From contig CALIBN010000006.1 of NCBI GenBank assembly GCA_938045545.1, positions 62,001 through 126,000 on the forward strand: 64,000 nucleotides of DNA. Direction: 5' to 3'. The notes below the pieces were generated by a model. That model searched no databases, was not told the origin of the DNA, and saw nothing but the letters and a program-made list of their open reading frames with translations. Numbering within the stretch: the first letter of the stretch is position 1; the number at the start of each line of letters is the position of its first letter. A program made the position numbers and the translations under genes. This stretch comes from an uncultured archaeon. Lineage in GTDB: Archaea > Thermoproteota > EX4484-205 > JAAOZP01. Positions 52,190-60,268 of this stretch are shown piece by piece.

Positions 52190-52323
52190 TTTAAACGTTA
52201 CTTTAAAAAATAACATTCAGAATTCTAAATCCGCGACATGTCAAAGCTAGCGGAGCCGAGAATACTTGGATAGCCTTGAAACTGAATTGGAATGTGGCGA
52301 GCTCAAGGTTATACTCTAGGGGC

Positions 52324-53541
52324 TTAGGCGACAGGGGGAATTACGTTCATCCTCGTAGATAGGCTGAAAACATACTTGTCGGAGTGGAGGAAAGATAGTT
52401 CTCCGAAGAATGCGACATACTCTTTTCCTTTTTCAATACTGTAAGCATAGTCGCCATCCTGCTTAAGCAGAGGTAGAGAGAACCAAACGGAATCCCTAAA
52501 ATCCATGCTTTTCGAAGAGGCAAGCCACCCGTCAACATACAGAGGTTCTTCGCTGGAGTTTACAGTAAAGGCGACCCGCCCGTTTCCATCCCTTTCAACC
52601 CTTACCTTCGGCAAGCTCTTATTCGACACAATAGAGTGTGCGAATGCTGTAATCGAGTTAATAACCCTCCTACTATCTTCTAAAGCATGGCCGGAATTCG
52701 GCACGTATAAGAGGTACTTTTCACCCAATAAAGCGTCAAAGTAAAGGTTTGAAGAATCGACCGTCCAATACCTATCGTTAGTCCCATTTACGATCAGCTT
52801 CGGAGCTTTCAAATACTCCAAGTAATTAAACGGATCTATTATTTGCACCAGTCTTTGGCCGGTTTCAGAGTACATGCGCTCCTGAAGCCCCAACCTAGTG
52901 TAATCCTGAATGAGTTCACTGTAGCCCCCGTAGCATTCGAGCTGATGCTTCATCTGCTCGTTAAAGTTGAGATTGTCGAATACCAGTGGGATTATTCCGG
53001 AAACTCTTTTATCTACTGCAGCTAAGAGCCAAGTGGTCCATCCTCTTTTCGAGGCCCCTGTAACTATGAAACCTTTTAACTCCCCAAGCTTCGCTTCAAG
53101 AAAAGCCTCCGCCATATCCATCGCTTTCTTAGCAGATTTCACCATCGGAAGGAGCAGGGGCCATTCTTCATCCCGGGTTTCCAAAAATCTAAGGAAAGTA
53201 TATGAAACCAATCCATCCTCGTATAGCCCGTTGAACAAGGGCTGGTTAGGGACGTCGTGAAGAATTATACAGGGCAGGGGCAGCATACGGGATAAAGCCT
53301 TGCAGAAGGCTAGCTCCCCTAAACCGGAGCCGCTTCCGGTTATCAGCAGGACGGCGTAATTGTGCTCAACTCCTTTAGGAATTACTATGCTCACCCTATG
53401 AGACCACAGGTATTCCTTCCATTTTTGAGATTGGAGATTAACAGCATATGTGTCGAAGCCCCGTTCCTCGCGAAAACTTTCAATCTTCCACGAGTAGCAT
53501 TCGTCTCCTCTCCAAACATACTCGCTTAATACGTTGGACAT
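52324..53541 (-). CDS. PhoPQ-activated pathogenicity-related (PqaA-like) alpha/beta hydrolase
   Basis: About 405 residues. The family block is unmistakable: FIVTGASKRGWTTWLLAAVDKRVSGIIPLVFDNLNFNEQMKHQ, where Ser of GASKRG is the nucleophile-elbow residue. Then PKLIVNGTNDRYWTVDSSNLYFDAL, with the acid residue, and YVPNSGHALED with the His. Cytoplasmic, with no signal peptide, unlike most bacterial relatives. Function in the family is poorly known; an esterase or peptidase acting on glycan substituents is plausible in this sugar locus. ATG at 53541 preferred over 53556. Confidence 0.85.
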   Translation of the reverse strand: MSNVLSEYVWRGDECYSWKIESFREERGFDTYAVNLQSQKWKEYLWSHRVSIVIPKGVEHNYAVLLITGSGSGLGELAFCKALSRMLPLPCIILHDVPNQPLFNGLYEDGLVSYTFLRFLETRDEEWPLLLPMVKSAKKAMDMAEAFLEAKLGELKGFIVTGASKRGWTTWLLAAVDKRVSGIIPLVFDNLNFNEQMKHQLECYGGYSELIQDYTRLGLQERMYSETGQRLVQIIDPFNYLEYLKAPKLIVNGTNDRYWTVDSSNLYFDALLGEKYLLYVPNSGHALEDSRRVINSITAFAHSIVSNKSLPKVRVERDGNGRVAFTVNSSEEPLYVDGWLASSKSMDFRDSVWFSLPLLKQDGDYAYSIEKGKEYVAFFGELSFLHSDKYVFSLSTRMNVIPPVA

Positions 53542-53567
53542 TAGAACGTTCAACAATGTTCAGGCTA

Positions 53568-54635
53568 TTAAATTTTATTCAGCCTGTACTTGTTTGCCGC
53601 CTCGTATAGGGTCAGAATGTTTTCAATCGGCGTGTTTCTGAGAATTGTGTGACTCGGCCTCAGCGTGTAGCCGGTTGGGCCAAGAACCCTTATGGCCTCC
53701 TTAACTTCCTGCTCTATCTCAACCCTGTTTTTAAAAGGAAGAGTTTGAACGCCTATTCCACCTTCGAAACTCAGTTTTTCACCATACTTCTCCTTTATTT
53801 TCGCAATATCCATGCTCTCCGGCTGAAGCGGTTCTAAAACGTCTACGCCTACCTCAATCAGGTCCTGAATAATCGGTTCAACCCAGCCGTCGCTGTGAAA
53901 ATGAAAGAAAGCATCCCCCTTATGTATTACGTCTGCAAGCCTCTCATACCTTGGCTTCAAGAACCTTCTCCACTGGGAAGGGGAAACCAGCATGGTTGTC
54001 TGCGCCCCAACATCGTCACCATTGTAAACCTGGTCGACGCCTGCTTCAACGAGAAGCTTAGCCTGCTTACAGGATATTTCGAAAAGCCTATCTAGGGCGA
54101 GCTCCACCTTTCTAGGCTCGTTAACCATTAGTTTAAAAATCTCGTTATACCCGAATAGTGCGCAAGCCGTTTCAAAAGCCTGTAGAGTAAACCCTACGAC
54201 GCAATAATCCTCGTGTCTTCTTCTAAACTTTTCAACCTTCTCAAAATCCTGTTCTATTATTTCCGGGAAAGGATAGTCCTCCACCTCCATGTGTTTTAAA
54301 GGATGGTCTACGTAAAAACTGGTCAACCCGTTTCTCGAAACCATTGAAACAACACCCCAGTGGTTTCTGCGAAGAACCCTGCCTTGAGAGTCCTTAATAT
54401 TCTCCTCCTTAAAACCGCCTTTCAAACCAATCCCTATCGCGTCGATTCCAACGTTGCCACGGTAATCTATTTTGAAAAACTCGTATAGCTCCTCCGTGTC
54501 CTTCAAGTTAAGATGGCTCATTAAGCTCCTCAATGGCTCCGGAGAGTCTATCCAAATGTTGATCGGGATGCAGTCTACTTCCTCCCTTTTCACGGCCCTA
54601 TAACATCTTTCTCTCGAACTGTATTTTTTCTGCAT
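53568..54635 (-). CDS. Uroporphyrinogen decarboxylase (URO-D)-fold protein, second copy
   Basis: 355 residues. RERCYRAVKREEVDCIPINIWIDSPEPL at the start, LLVEAGVDQVYNGDDVGAQTTMLVSPSQWRRFL in the middle, then FFHFHSDGWVEPIIQDLIEVGVDVLEPLQPESMDIAKIKEKYG and FEGGIGVQTLPF. Same catabolic subgroup as the copy at 48004, but not a recent duplicate. HSDG in place of HTDG and a different N-terminal strand suggest a different substrate. Follows the radical SAM gene in the same orientation, 92 bases away. Confidence 0.8.
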   Translation of the reverse strand: MQKKYSSRERCYRAVKREEVDCIPINIWIDSPEPLRSLMSHLNLKDTEELYEFFKIDYRGNVGIDAIGIGLKGGFKEENIKDSQGRVLRRNHWGVVSMVSRNGLTSFYVDHPLKHMEVEDYPFPEIIEQDFEKVEKFRRRHEDYCVVGFTLQAFETACALFGYNEIFKLMVNEPRKVELALDRLFEISCKQAKLLVEAGVDQVYNGDDVGAQTTMLVSPSQWRRFLKPRYERLADVIHKGDAFFHFHSDGWVEPIIQDLIEVGVDVLEPLQPESMDIAKIKEKYGEKLSFEGGIGVQTLPFKNRVEIEQEVKEAIRVLGPTGYTLRPSHTILRNTPIENILTLYEAANKYRLNKI

Positions 54636-54727
54636 CCTTCCGCTTGTACACCACCGAATTTTAAATCTTTACTCCAGCGCCAGCTTAAAATAAGCTCATC
54701 CTGTTAAGCTAATGCTCTTATAGCGCG

Positions 54728-56236
54728 CTACCTGATCAACGGAACTTGAAACCCGCATCTGGGACACTTGCCTTCAGAAGTCAATCTCATGCTTAGAATG
54801 TTGAAGCCTAAGCGTTTAATCAAAAGTTCGCCGCATCCGGGACACCAAGTGTTCTCGTATTTATGGCCCGGGACGTTTCCAACGTATGGGAACAAAACGC
54901 CTAGGGATCTGGCAAGTTCCCTAGCTTTCTCAAGGGTTTTAATAGGGGTGGATGGGGCCTTAAACTTATACTCCGGATGGTACCGGGTGAAGTGGAGCGG
55001 AGTATCGGGTCCAAGCTCCTTAAGATGGGTCTCCACCAATTGTCTGAGGCAATCGTCGTCGTCATTAACCCCAGGGATCACCAGGTTAACCATCTCCACG
55101 TGAAGGCCGAGCTCTCTGGCTCTCCGCGCATTCCTCCATACAACGCCTGCTTTAACCCCGCCGCAATACTTCTCGTAAGCCTCCTCATCACCCTTGACGT
55201 CGAACTTTATCGCGTCTAAACCTGCTTCGGCCAGAGCATCCAAGGCTTTAAGCGTCATGTACCCGTTTGAAACGAAAGTGTTGTAGAGCCCCTTCTTCCT
55301 GGCCAAGGGGAACAGGTCCAGGCTGTATTCTAGCAGGAGGGTTGGTTCGTTGAAGGATATCGACGTTCCCTCGCAACCATTCATCCACGCTATGTCCACA
55401 AACTGCTGTGGGCCTATGTAATGGGCCCTTCCAGGGTCAGGCTGGTTCTTAGATATATCATAATTTTGGCAATTGGACACGAGGAAACCGTTGGCGAAGA
55501 AATTGTGCGTCGGCTTTACCGTCGTCAGATCCCTTACGTCTGAAATCTCCACTTTTTCCATACTCTCAATAGTTTCCCAGACTAAAACTTCATCCCCAAG
55601 TTTAGACTCCTTAAGCCATTCTTTAAACTTCGGGTAAACGGCGACCCTATCTCCCATCTTTAAATCCTTCAATGGCGAGTAGCCGTTTGGAGTATAGAAA
55701 GGGTGTTCCTCGGTAGCAATGACTTCTCGCCCAGTTTCTTTCGTCACAATCTTGAAGGCTCTAAGTCCTTTTGAGCGAGGGTTAATTTTGAAATATCTTG
55801 CTATTTTGGATGCGGCTAAGGTTTTCCTTTCAAGATCGTAAGTGATGATTTCATAATGCTTCCAACATTTTTCAAGCCTGCCAATCGGAATAGTGTAGCC
55901 ATCGCTCAATAGCACCTCCGTATTAGGATCTAGACACCACGGGCAGGAAAAGTTGCAGCTCCAGGTTCCAACTGTAAGCGCGTAGCTGCCAGGGTGGAAA
56001 TGGAAAAACGGCTTCTTCTCAATAGGGTTTGCCGAAATAGAGGATATGTCTCCGTAGACAATCGTGTACAGTTTTCCCTCAACGTTCACCCTAGTGCCGC
56101 AGAATCCTCTAGCGCCCTCTTTAATCCTGCACCGACGCTCGCAGGCTAGGCATACTGTCTCGTCAACCCCTGTCTTCTCGTAGAACCTTGCTTCTCTAAC
56201 CGTTGGAAACCGTGTAAGCTCAACCCCCTGCTTCAA
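54728..56236 (-). CDS. amrS: AmmeMemoRadiSam-system radical SAM enzyme (AmrS) containing a mini-intein
   Basis: 502 residues before splicing, 347 after. N-terminal cysteines CLACERRCRIKEGARGFCG (29-46) are typical of the family. The radical SAM cluster motif is split: residues 94-100 read CNFSCPW, the intein occupies 101-255, and the third Cys is residue 256 (CQNYDIS). Spliced, it becomes CNFSCPWCQNYDIS. Then GCEGTSISFNEPTLLLEYSLDLF and C-terminal zinc-ribbon-like CPGCGE and CPRCG. AmrS acts with MEMO and AMMECR1 proteins in an uncharacterised modification system; their genes are not here. Without splicing the enzyme cannot form its cluster. Confidence 0.92.
   Translation of the reverse strand: MKQGVELTRFPTVREARFYEKTGVDETVCLACERRCRIKEGARGFCGTRVNVEGKLYTIVYGDISSISANPIEKKPFFHFHPGSYALTVGTWSCNFSCPWCLDPNTEVLLSDGYTIPIGRLEKCWKHYEIITYDLERKTLAASKIARYFKINPRSKGLRAFKIVTKETGREVIATEEHPFYTPNGYSPLKDLKMGDRVAVYPKFKEWLKESKLGDEVLVWETIESMEKVEISDVRDLTTVKPTHNFFANGFLVSNCQNYDISKNQPDPGRAHYIGPQQFVDIAWMNGCEGTSISFNEPTLLLEYSLDLFPLARKKGLYNTFVSNGYMTLKALDALAEAGLDAIKFDVKGDEEAYEKYCGGVKAGVVWRNARRARELGLHVEMVNLVIPGVNDDDDCLRQLVETHLKELGPDTPLHFTRYHPEYKFKAPSTPIKTLEKARELARSLGVLFPYVGNVPGHKYENTWCPGCGELLIKRLGFNILSMRLTSEGKCPRCGFQVPLIR
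55472..55936 (-). mobile_element. 155-residue mini-intein inserted at the third cluster cysteine of AmrS
   Basis: Block A starts at Cys1 (CLDPNTEVLLSDG). Block B is GREVIATEEHPFYTPNG with the Thr-x-x-His pattern (ATEEH). Block F is VRDLTTVKPTHNFFANG and block G ends FLVSN, followed by Cys+1. No endonuclease domain (DOD or HNH) fits in 155 residues, so it cannot home by itself. The residue before the terminal Asn is Ser instead of the common His. Some active inteins lack this His. Boundaries were checked at codon level: Cys1 at 55934-55936, last Asn at 55472-55474. Confidence 0.92.
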
Positions 56237-56293
56237 CAGTTTTTAAAAGACTTTTGAGCGTAAAAGTCTTTCCGTAGTGAGGAGTTTAGGAGA

Positions 56294-56473
56294 ATGCCTA
56301 AACTTTCACGGCTTAAACGGCGGTTAGGATTGCGGAGAAAGAGGATGACTGAGGCTTATGGGAAAACTGGGATTGAGAGAGTTCTTCAGGATGTCGGTAA
56401 GGCATTGGGAGAAAAAGGTGTTGAAAATACTCTTGCAACATGGGCAGGAAATTTTGGCTTAGCGGTTGGCTAA
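56294..56473 (+). CDS. Small basic hypothetical protein
   Basis: 59 codons from ATG to TAA. A purine-rich GGAGTTTAGGAGA precedes the ATG. The N-terminal third is very basic (RLKRRLGLRRKRM); the rest looks helical (GIERVLQDVGKALGEKG), then THLATWAG-like hydrophobic residues close it. It could bind nucleic acid. I do not recognise the family. It stands alone between the divergent AmrS gene and the convergent GH20 gene. May be a real small protein or chance. Confidence 0.35.
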   Translation: MPKLSRLKRRLGLRRKRMTEAYGKTGIERVLQDVGKALGEKGVENTLATWAGNFGLAVG

Positions 56474-56704
56474 GTGATTGTGAGCAGGTGGTAGAATAGT
56501 TTCGTCTTCCCAATCGTTAAGACACACGGGCTTGATGCGAGGCGCGTATGAAGAAAAGTCTATCCATGCCTCTGAACAGTTTTTAAAAAGGATTAACCCA
56601 AAGTTAAACTTTGGCGGAACCATGATGAGATTAAGCCTCATAAGCTTATTGCGAAGAAAAAACGTGTGGAGGAGTATGAAGCACAGGCTTCTGGATTTAA
56701 CGAA
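56474..56704 (+). other. Intergenic stretch with fragmentary open frames
   Basis: Two overlapping plus-strand frames look partly coding. One begins at 56532; a second, in another frame, reads NHDEIKPHKLIAKKKRVEEY before a TAG near 56713. Neither has a recognisable product, and a one-base shift would join them. Possibly the remains of a small gene. Confidence 0.3.
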
Positions 56705-58351
56705 CTACCTTAGCTTAGAGTCTACTCTTCCCGCGGCTCCCCAGAATCTTTCAATAATCCTCTCTAGACCATGAGGCTTCCGCTCGGAGAGCCAGAGCTT
56801 ACTGTACTTGTTTGCAAGATAGATGAAGTCTGACGGTTTAACCTCGTTCTTCAGCCTCTTCAAGCATACTTCTATGCAGCTTCTGATGAAGCCAAGGTCC
56901 TCCGGCAGATTCACCCCGCTTTTCTCCTCCAAAAGCTTTTCCATGGAAAGTTTCAACGAGTACACTTCCGCTTCAGACATTCTGTAGTACCAGAAGTCCG
57001 CGAACAACACGTGTTTCAAAGTTTCTGAAACATCAGGTTGCCCAAAGGCCTTCCTAATCTCAACAATCTCCATTGGTTCTCCTGTTAAAGCACTCCACTT
57101 CTCCTCCCACCTGCCATCTCCCTCAGCGTACTCCATGCATGCTAGGATAAGCGGCTCTAGGAACGAGAAGAGGCATTCCTCACCGTCGTCACCCCAAGCC
57201 GTTAATAGGAATCCTGGAAGGCCCTCTGCCCTAGCCGCCAGCAGGAAGCCCTTCATGTTTTCCAAGGCTGTTTTAAAGTTGGGATAATACCTGTTCCAAT
57301 TCGAGAGCCCCGGGCATACGATCTGCTGCATCTTCTTTTCGCCGAACATGTTTATCTTACCCCTGAAATACTTCTCATCACCAGGACTGTAGTCCCAGTT
57401 TGCAATCACAACATCCTGCCAGATGGGGCTCTTGACAACCCCTGACCATTTAGCCCTCTCCTCCTCTCTCAAATACATTCCAGTAAGCATGTCTCCCCAT
57501 AGTATCGGGGTCTTACCCTTTTCTTTAACGATGTTAACCATGTTTCTGTGATGAGCCTCGTAGAGCATGGGTCCCTCGAAGACTCCGGTTTTATCAAGGC
57601 TTCTCCCTCTCCCCATCGCCCAAGTCTCGTCTCCACCTATGTGAATATGTTTAGAAGGCGAGGCTTCAACCGCTTCCCTTAGGAGTTCATACGCGAACTC
57701 TCTGGCCTTCTCATTGCTGACGTCCAAGCATCCTTCCCCCGGGCGATGCCACTCGCTGAAACTCCAGTATTCCGGGAGTGAAAGAATATGCTCCATGTGG
57801 CCAGCCAGCTCTAGTGACGGGAAAACCTCTATTCCAAGCTGCTTCCCATAGTTAACCACTTCGGAATACTCTTCCCTGGAAAGCCTTCCTCTGTGTACTC
57901 CTATGCTAGGATGCTTCTCCCAGGGGAAAAGGTCTTCGAAGTAAATGGCGAAGTAGTTGTATTTCAGGAGGAAAAGCCATCTTAGAATCTTTTTGAAAGT
58001 CTCCACAGTAGGGACCCCGCCGCGTGCAATATCCAAGTGGTAGCCCCGGAAGGAGAATTTAAGATTCTCCTCAACGCTCACCTCAGGAATATGACCAGGT
58101 TTCTGTCTTAGAAGCTGGATTATCGTCGCGTGACAGATTTTCTCATCCCCCCATATGGCGATTTCCCTGCTTTCACCATTCACCTCTAAGCCATTCCAGC
58201 TTCTTTCAGTCTTAACTATCTTCCAGGAGCCTCGAGGAATATTGAATTCCCTGCTTAGAAACTCTGGAAGGTTTAAACCGTCGAACTCAAACCATTTCCC
58301 CGTGAAGACCAGTTTCTTCGGCTCGGGAACTATTTCAATCTTCTTAACCAT
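56705..58351 (-). CDS. GH20 beta-N-acetylhexosaminidase
   Basis: About 548 residues from ATG 58351 (MVKKIEIVPEPKK). An N-terminal GH20b-like domain runs to about residue 110. The catalytic barrel has FRGYHLDIARGGVPTVETFKKIL, YNYFAIYFEDLFPWEKHPSIG, IEVFPSLELAGHMEHIL, and HIHIGGDETWAMGRG with the Asp-Glu pair of the substrate-assisted mechanism. It releases terminal GlcNAc or GalNAc. No signal peptide, so intracellular. Upstream in-frame codons to 58495 are rejected because AAGCTTTATA (58381-58390) is placed as a TATA box for ATG 58351. It may supply the amino-sugar pathway encoded at 17-24 kb. Confidence 0.88.
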   Translation of the reverse strand: MVKKIEIVPEPKKLVFTGKWFEFDGLNLPEFLSREFNIPRGSWKIVKTERSWNGLEVNGESREIAIWGDEKICHATIIQLLRQKPGHIPEVSVEENLKFSFRGYHLDIARGGVPTVETFKKILRWLFLLKYNYFAIYFEDLFPWEKHPSIGVHRGRLSREEYSEVVNYGKQLGIEVFPSLELAGHMEHILSLPEYWSFSEWHRPGEGCLDVSNEKAREFAYELLREAVEASPSKHIHIGGDETWAMGRGRSLDKTGVFEGPMLYEAHHRNMVNIVKEKGKTPILWGDMLTGMYLREEERAKWSGVVKSPIWQDVVIANWDYSPGDEKYFRGKINMFGEKKMQQIVCPGLSNWNRYYPNFKTALENMKGFLLAARAEGLPGFLLTAWGDDGEECLFSFLEPLILACMEYAEGDGRWEEKWSALTGEPMEIVEIRKAFGQPDVSETLKHVLFADFWYYRMSEAEVYSLKLSMEKLLEEKSGVNLPEDLGFIRSCIEVCLKRLKNEVKPSDFIYLANKYSKLWLSERKPHGLERIIERFWGAAGRVDSKLR

Positions 58352-58380
58352 TTTCCACGCTTCTTCAACGGGCGGAGACA

Positions 58381-58390
58381 TATAAAGCTT
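58381..58390 (-). promoter_or_regulatory. TATA box of the GH20 gene
   Basis: AAGCTTTATA on the minus strand, centred about 34 bases upstream of the ATG at 58351. It lies inside the longer frame, which argues for the shorter protein. Confidence 0.45.
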
Positions 58391-58438
58391 AATGTTTTTC
58401 ACGAAAAATTTAACTCTCCTGCTCCGGCTGTAATACCG

Positions 58439-58819
58439 ATGAAGCAAGAAGTATTTACAGAAGACGCTCCAAAGCCGATAGGCCCTTATTCTCAAGCCAT
58501 ACGTTCCGGAAGCCTCGTGTTCCTTTCAGGGATAATACCTTTAGACCCCGCTACTGGAGAAATAGTAAGAGGCGACATAAGAAGAGCTACTGAGCAAGTG
58601 TTTAAAAACGCTTCCTCGATACTTAAGGCGGCAGGCGTTTCCCTGGAGGATGTGGTGAAGGTCACAGTATTCATGAAAGATTTAACGTTTTTCAACGAAA
58701 TGAACGACGTCTACTCTAAATGGTTTAAGAAGCCATATCCTGCGAGGACAACGGTTCAGGTAGCAGCATTGCCAAGGGACGTTGACTTGGAAATGGATTT
58801 CATCGCGGAAACCGGATGA
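58439..58819 (+). CDS. ridA: RidA family enamine/imine deaminase
   Basis: 126 residues. GPYSQAIRSGSLVFLSG near residue 16, then GDIRRATEQVFKNASSILKAAGVSLEDVVKVTVFMKDL and the C-terminal PARTTVQVAALPRDVDLEMDFIA, with the Arg that binds the substrate carboxylate. RidA hydrolyses reactive 2-aminoacrylate and iminobutyrate made by PLP dehydratases. The threonine dehydratase gene ends 7 bases away on the opposite strand, a fitting partner. AAAAATTTAA at 58405-58414 is a probable TATA about 29 bases upstream. Confidence 0.95.
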   Translation: MKQEVFTEDAPKPIGPYSQAIRSGSLVFLSGIIPLDPATGEIVRGDIRRATEQVFKNASSILKAAGVSLEDVVKVTVFMKDLTFFNEMNDVYSKWFKKPYPARTTVQVAALPRDVDLEMDFIAETG

Positions 58820-58826
58820 CTCTAGG

Positions 58827-60056
58827 CTAGAGTATCCTATAGTTGAAACCCCTGTTTTCCATGCATCTTCCCAATTCCTCTAATGTTTCCCCGGTCACGA
58901 CCTCGACGACTATTTCCACGGTCGCCATCGCCGGAGGAATCCAGGGCTCGTTTCTCAAATGTATCAGGTCAACTATGTTAGCCTTAACTCTGGAGATGCA
59001 TTCAAGCACCGTCCTAAGGCTTCCAGACCTGTCTGGGATTGTCACTATAAGCCTCACTATCCTGCCTTCCTGCCTGAGGCTTTGAGTAATAACCCGGGCT
59101 AGCAGAAGCGGGTTGATGTTTCCGCCACTAATCACAACGCCAACCCTCCCTTGCTTCAAATCCACCTTGTTGGATAGGACTGCAGCAAGACTCGCAGCCC
59201 CCGCGGGCTCCGCAACCATCTTAGCCCTCTCAAGCAGGAGAAACATTGCGCGCATTATTTCTTCATCGCTCACCGTCACGAAGTCGTCTACAACTTCAGA
59301 GGCTATTTTAAAAGTCAGGTCGCCGGGCTTCTTCACCGATATGCCGTCAGCTATCGAGTAGCTCCTCACCACGTCTATTATCCTTCCCTGTTTGAACGAC
59401 TCGGCGAAAGCAGGATAACTGTTTGTCTGGACACCGATTATCTTTGTTTCCGGAGACAGTTTTTTAAAAACCGTCCCGATTCCAGATATCAAGCCCCCAC
59501 CTCCAACTGGAATGAAAAGATAATCCAGCCCTCTGGTTTCGCTGAGGATTTCGAAACCGATCGTCCCCTGGCCGCTTACAACATGCTTGTCGTCGAAAGC
59601 GTGAACCATCCTCACCCCCCTGGTTCTAGCATACTCCAGCGCATATGCGTTAGCATCATCATAAGTCTCCCCAGCCAGAATCACGTTTGCACCATAGTTC
59701 CTCGTAGCCTCAATCTTATTCGGATATGAAAACTCTGGCATAAATATCGTGCACCTCATCCCCAGCATCCTTGCGGCGAATGCCACTCCCTGAGCATGAT
59801 TACCGGCGGAAGCAGCCACAACCTCCTTAACCCCCTCTTTTTTAGCGGCGATGCAAGCGTTAAGCGCCCCCCTAACCTTGAAGGAGCCTGTTTTCTGAAG
59901 GTTTTCAAGCTTAAGGAGAACCTCAGCCCCCACGATGCTGCTTATAGACTCGCTTCTTGTAAAGGGAGTTTTATGAATGAAAGAACCCATTGTTTCCGAA
60001 GCGGTTTTAGAGAGCTCGAAAACCTCATCCTGAAGAGAACACATCTTTCCACTCAC
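58827..60056 (-). CDS. ilvA: Threonine dehydratase (threonine ammonia-lyase) with C-terminal ACT-like domain
   Basis: 409 residues. PLP Lys in TGSFKVRGALNACIAA, AASAGNHAQGVAFAARMLG, glycine loop FIPVGGGGLISGIGTVFK, and VAEPAGAASLAAVL. The C-terminal 80 residues (GRIVRLIVTIPDRSGSLRTVLECISRVKANIVDL) are an ACT-like regulatory domain, as in the catabolic/biosynthetic TdcB-IlvA forms common in archaea. It converts threonine to 2-oxobutyrate and ammonia through an imine that RidA clears. The RidA gene is convergent and almost touching. Confidence 0.94.
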   Translation of the reverse strand: MSGKMCSLQDEVFELSKTASETMGSFIHKTPFTRSESISSIVGAEVLLKLENLQKTGSFKVRGALNACIAAKKEGVKEVVAASAGNHAQGVAFAARMLGMRCTIFMPEFSYPNKIEATRNYGANVILAGETYDDANAYALEYARTRGVRMVHAFDDKHVVSGQGTIGFEILSETRGLDYLFIPVGGGGLISGIGTVFKKLSPETKIIGVQTNSYPAFAESFKQGRIIDVVRSYSIADGISVKKPGDLTFKIASEVVDDFVTVSDEEIMRAMFLLLERAKMVAEPAGAASLAAVLSNKVDLKQGRVGVVISGGNINPLLLARVITQSLRQEGRIVRLIVTIPDRSGSLRTVLECISRVKANIVDLIHLRNEPWIPPAMATVEIVVEVVTGETLEELGRCMENRGFNYRIL

Positions 60057-60268
60057 CCGGCTGCCCTATTAAACAGCCGACCTTAAAACACGCGTAAAAC
60101 CCACATATTTTTTTCAAGAGCTTAAACCGCTTAACCATTTGAAGCTTAAGTCCCATGCTGGGTTTTAACACGGACACGTTTAAAAACTTTCGCGAACTCG
60201 AATCGGAGAATCGGCCGTCCGGTTTCTCGGAAAACCTTTTTAACAATGGAACGCTCCCTATTTGAAAA

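Noticed and set aside
48004..54635. URO-D-like genes as heme biosynthesis (hemE)
   Set aside because: No other heme genes are nearby, two divergent copies flank sugar genes, and the motifs fit the catabolic subgroup better than HemE.
54728..56236. A large insertion in the radical SAM gene seen as a domain fusion
   Set aside because: The insertion has intein blocks A, B, F and G, starts with Cys, ends with Asn before Cys, and its removal restores the CxxxCxxC motif, so it is an intein.
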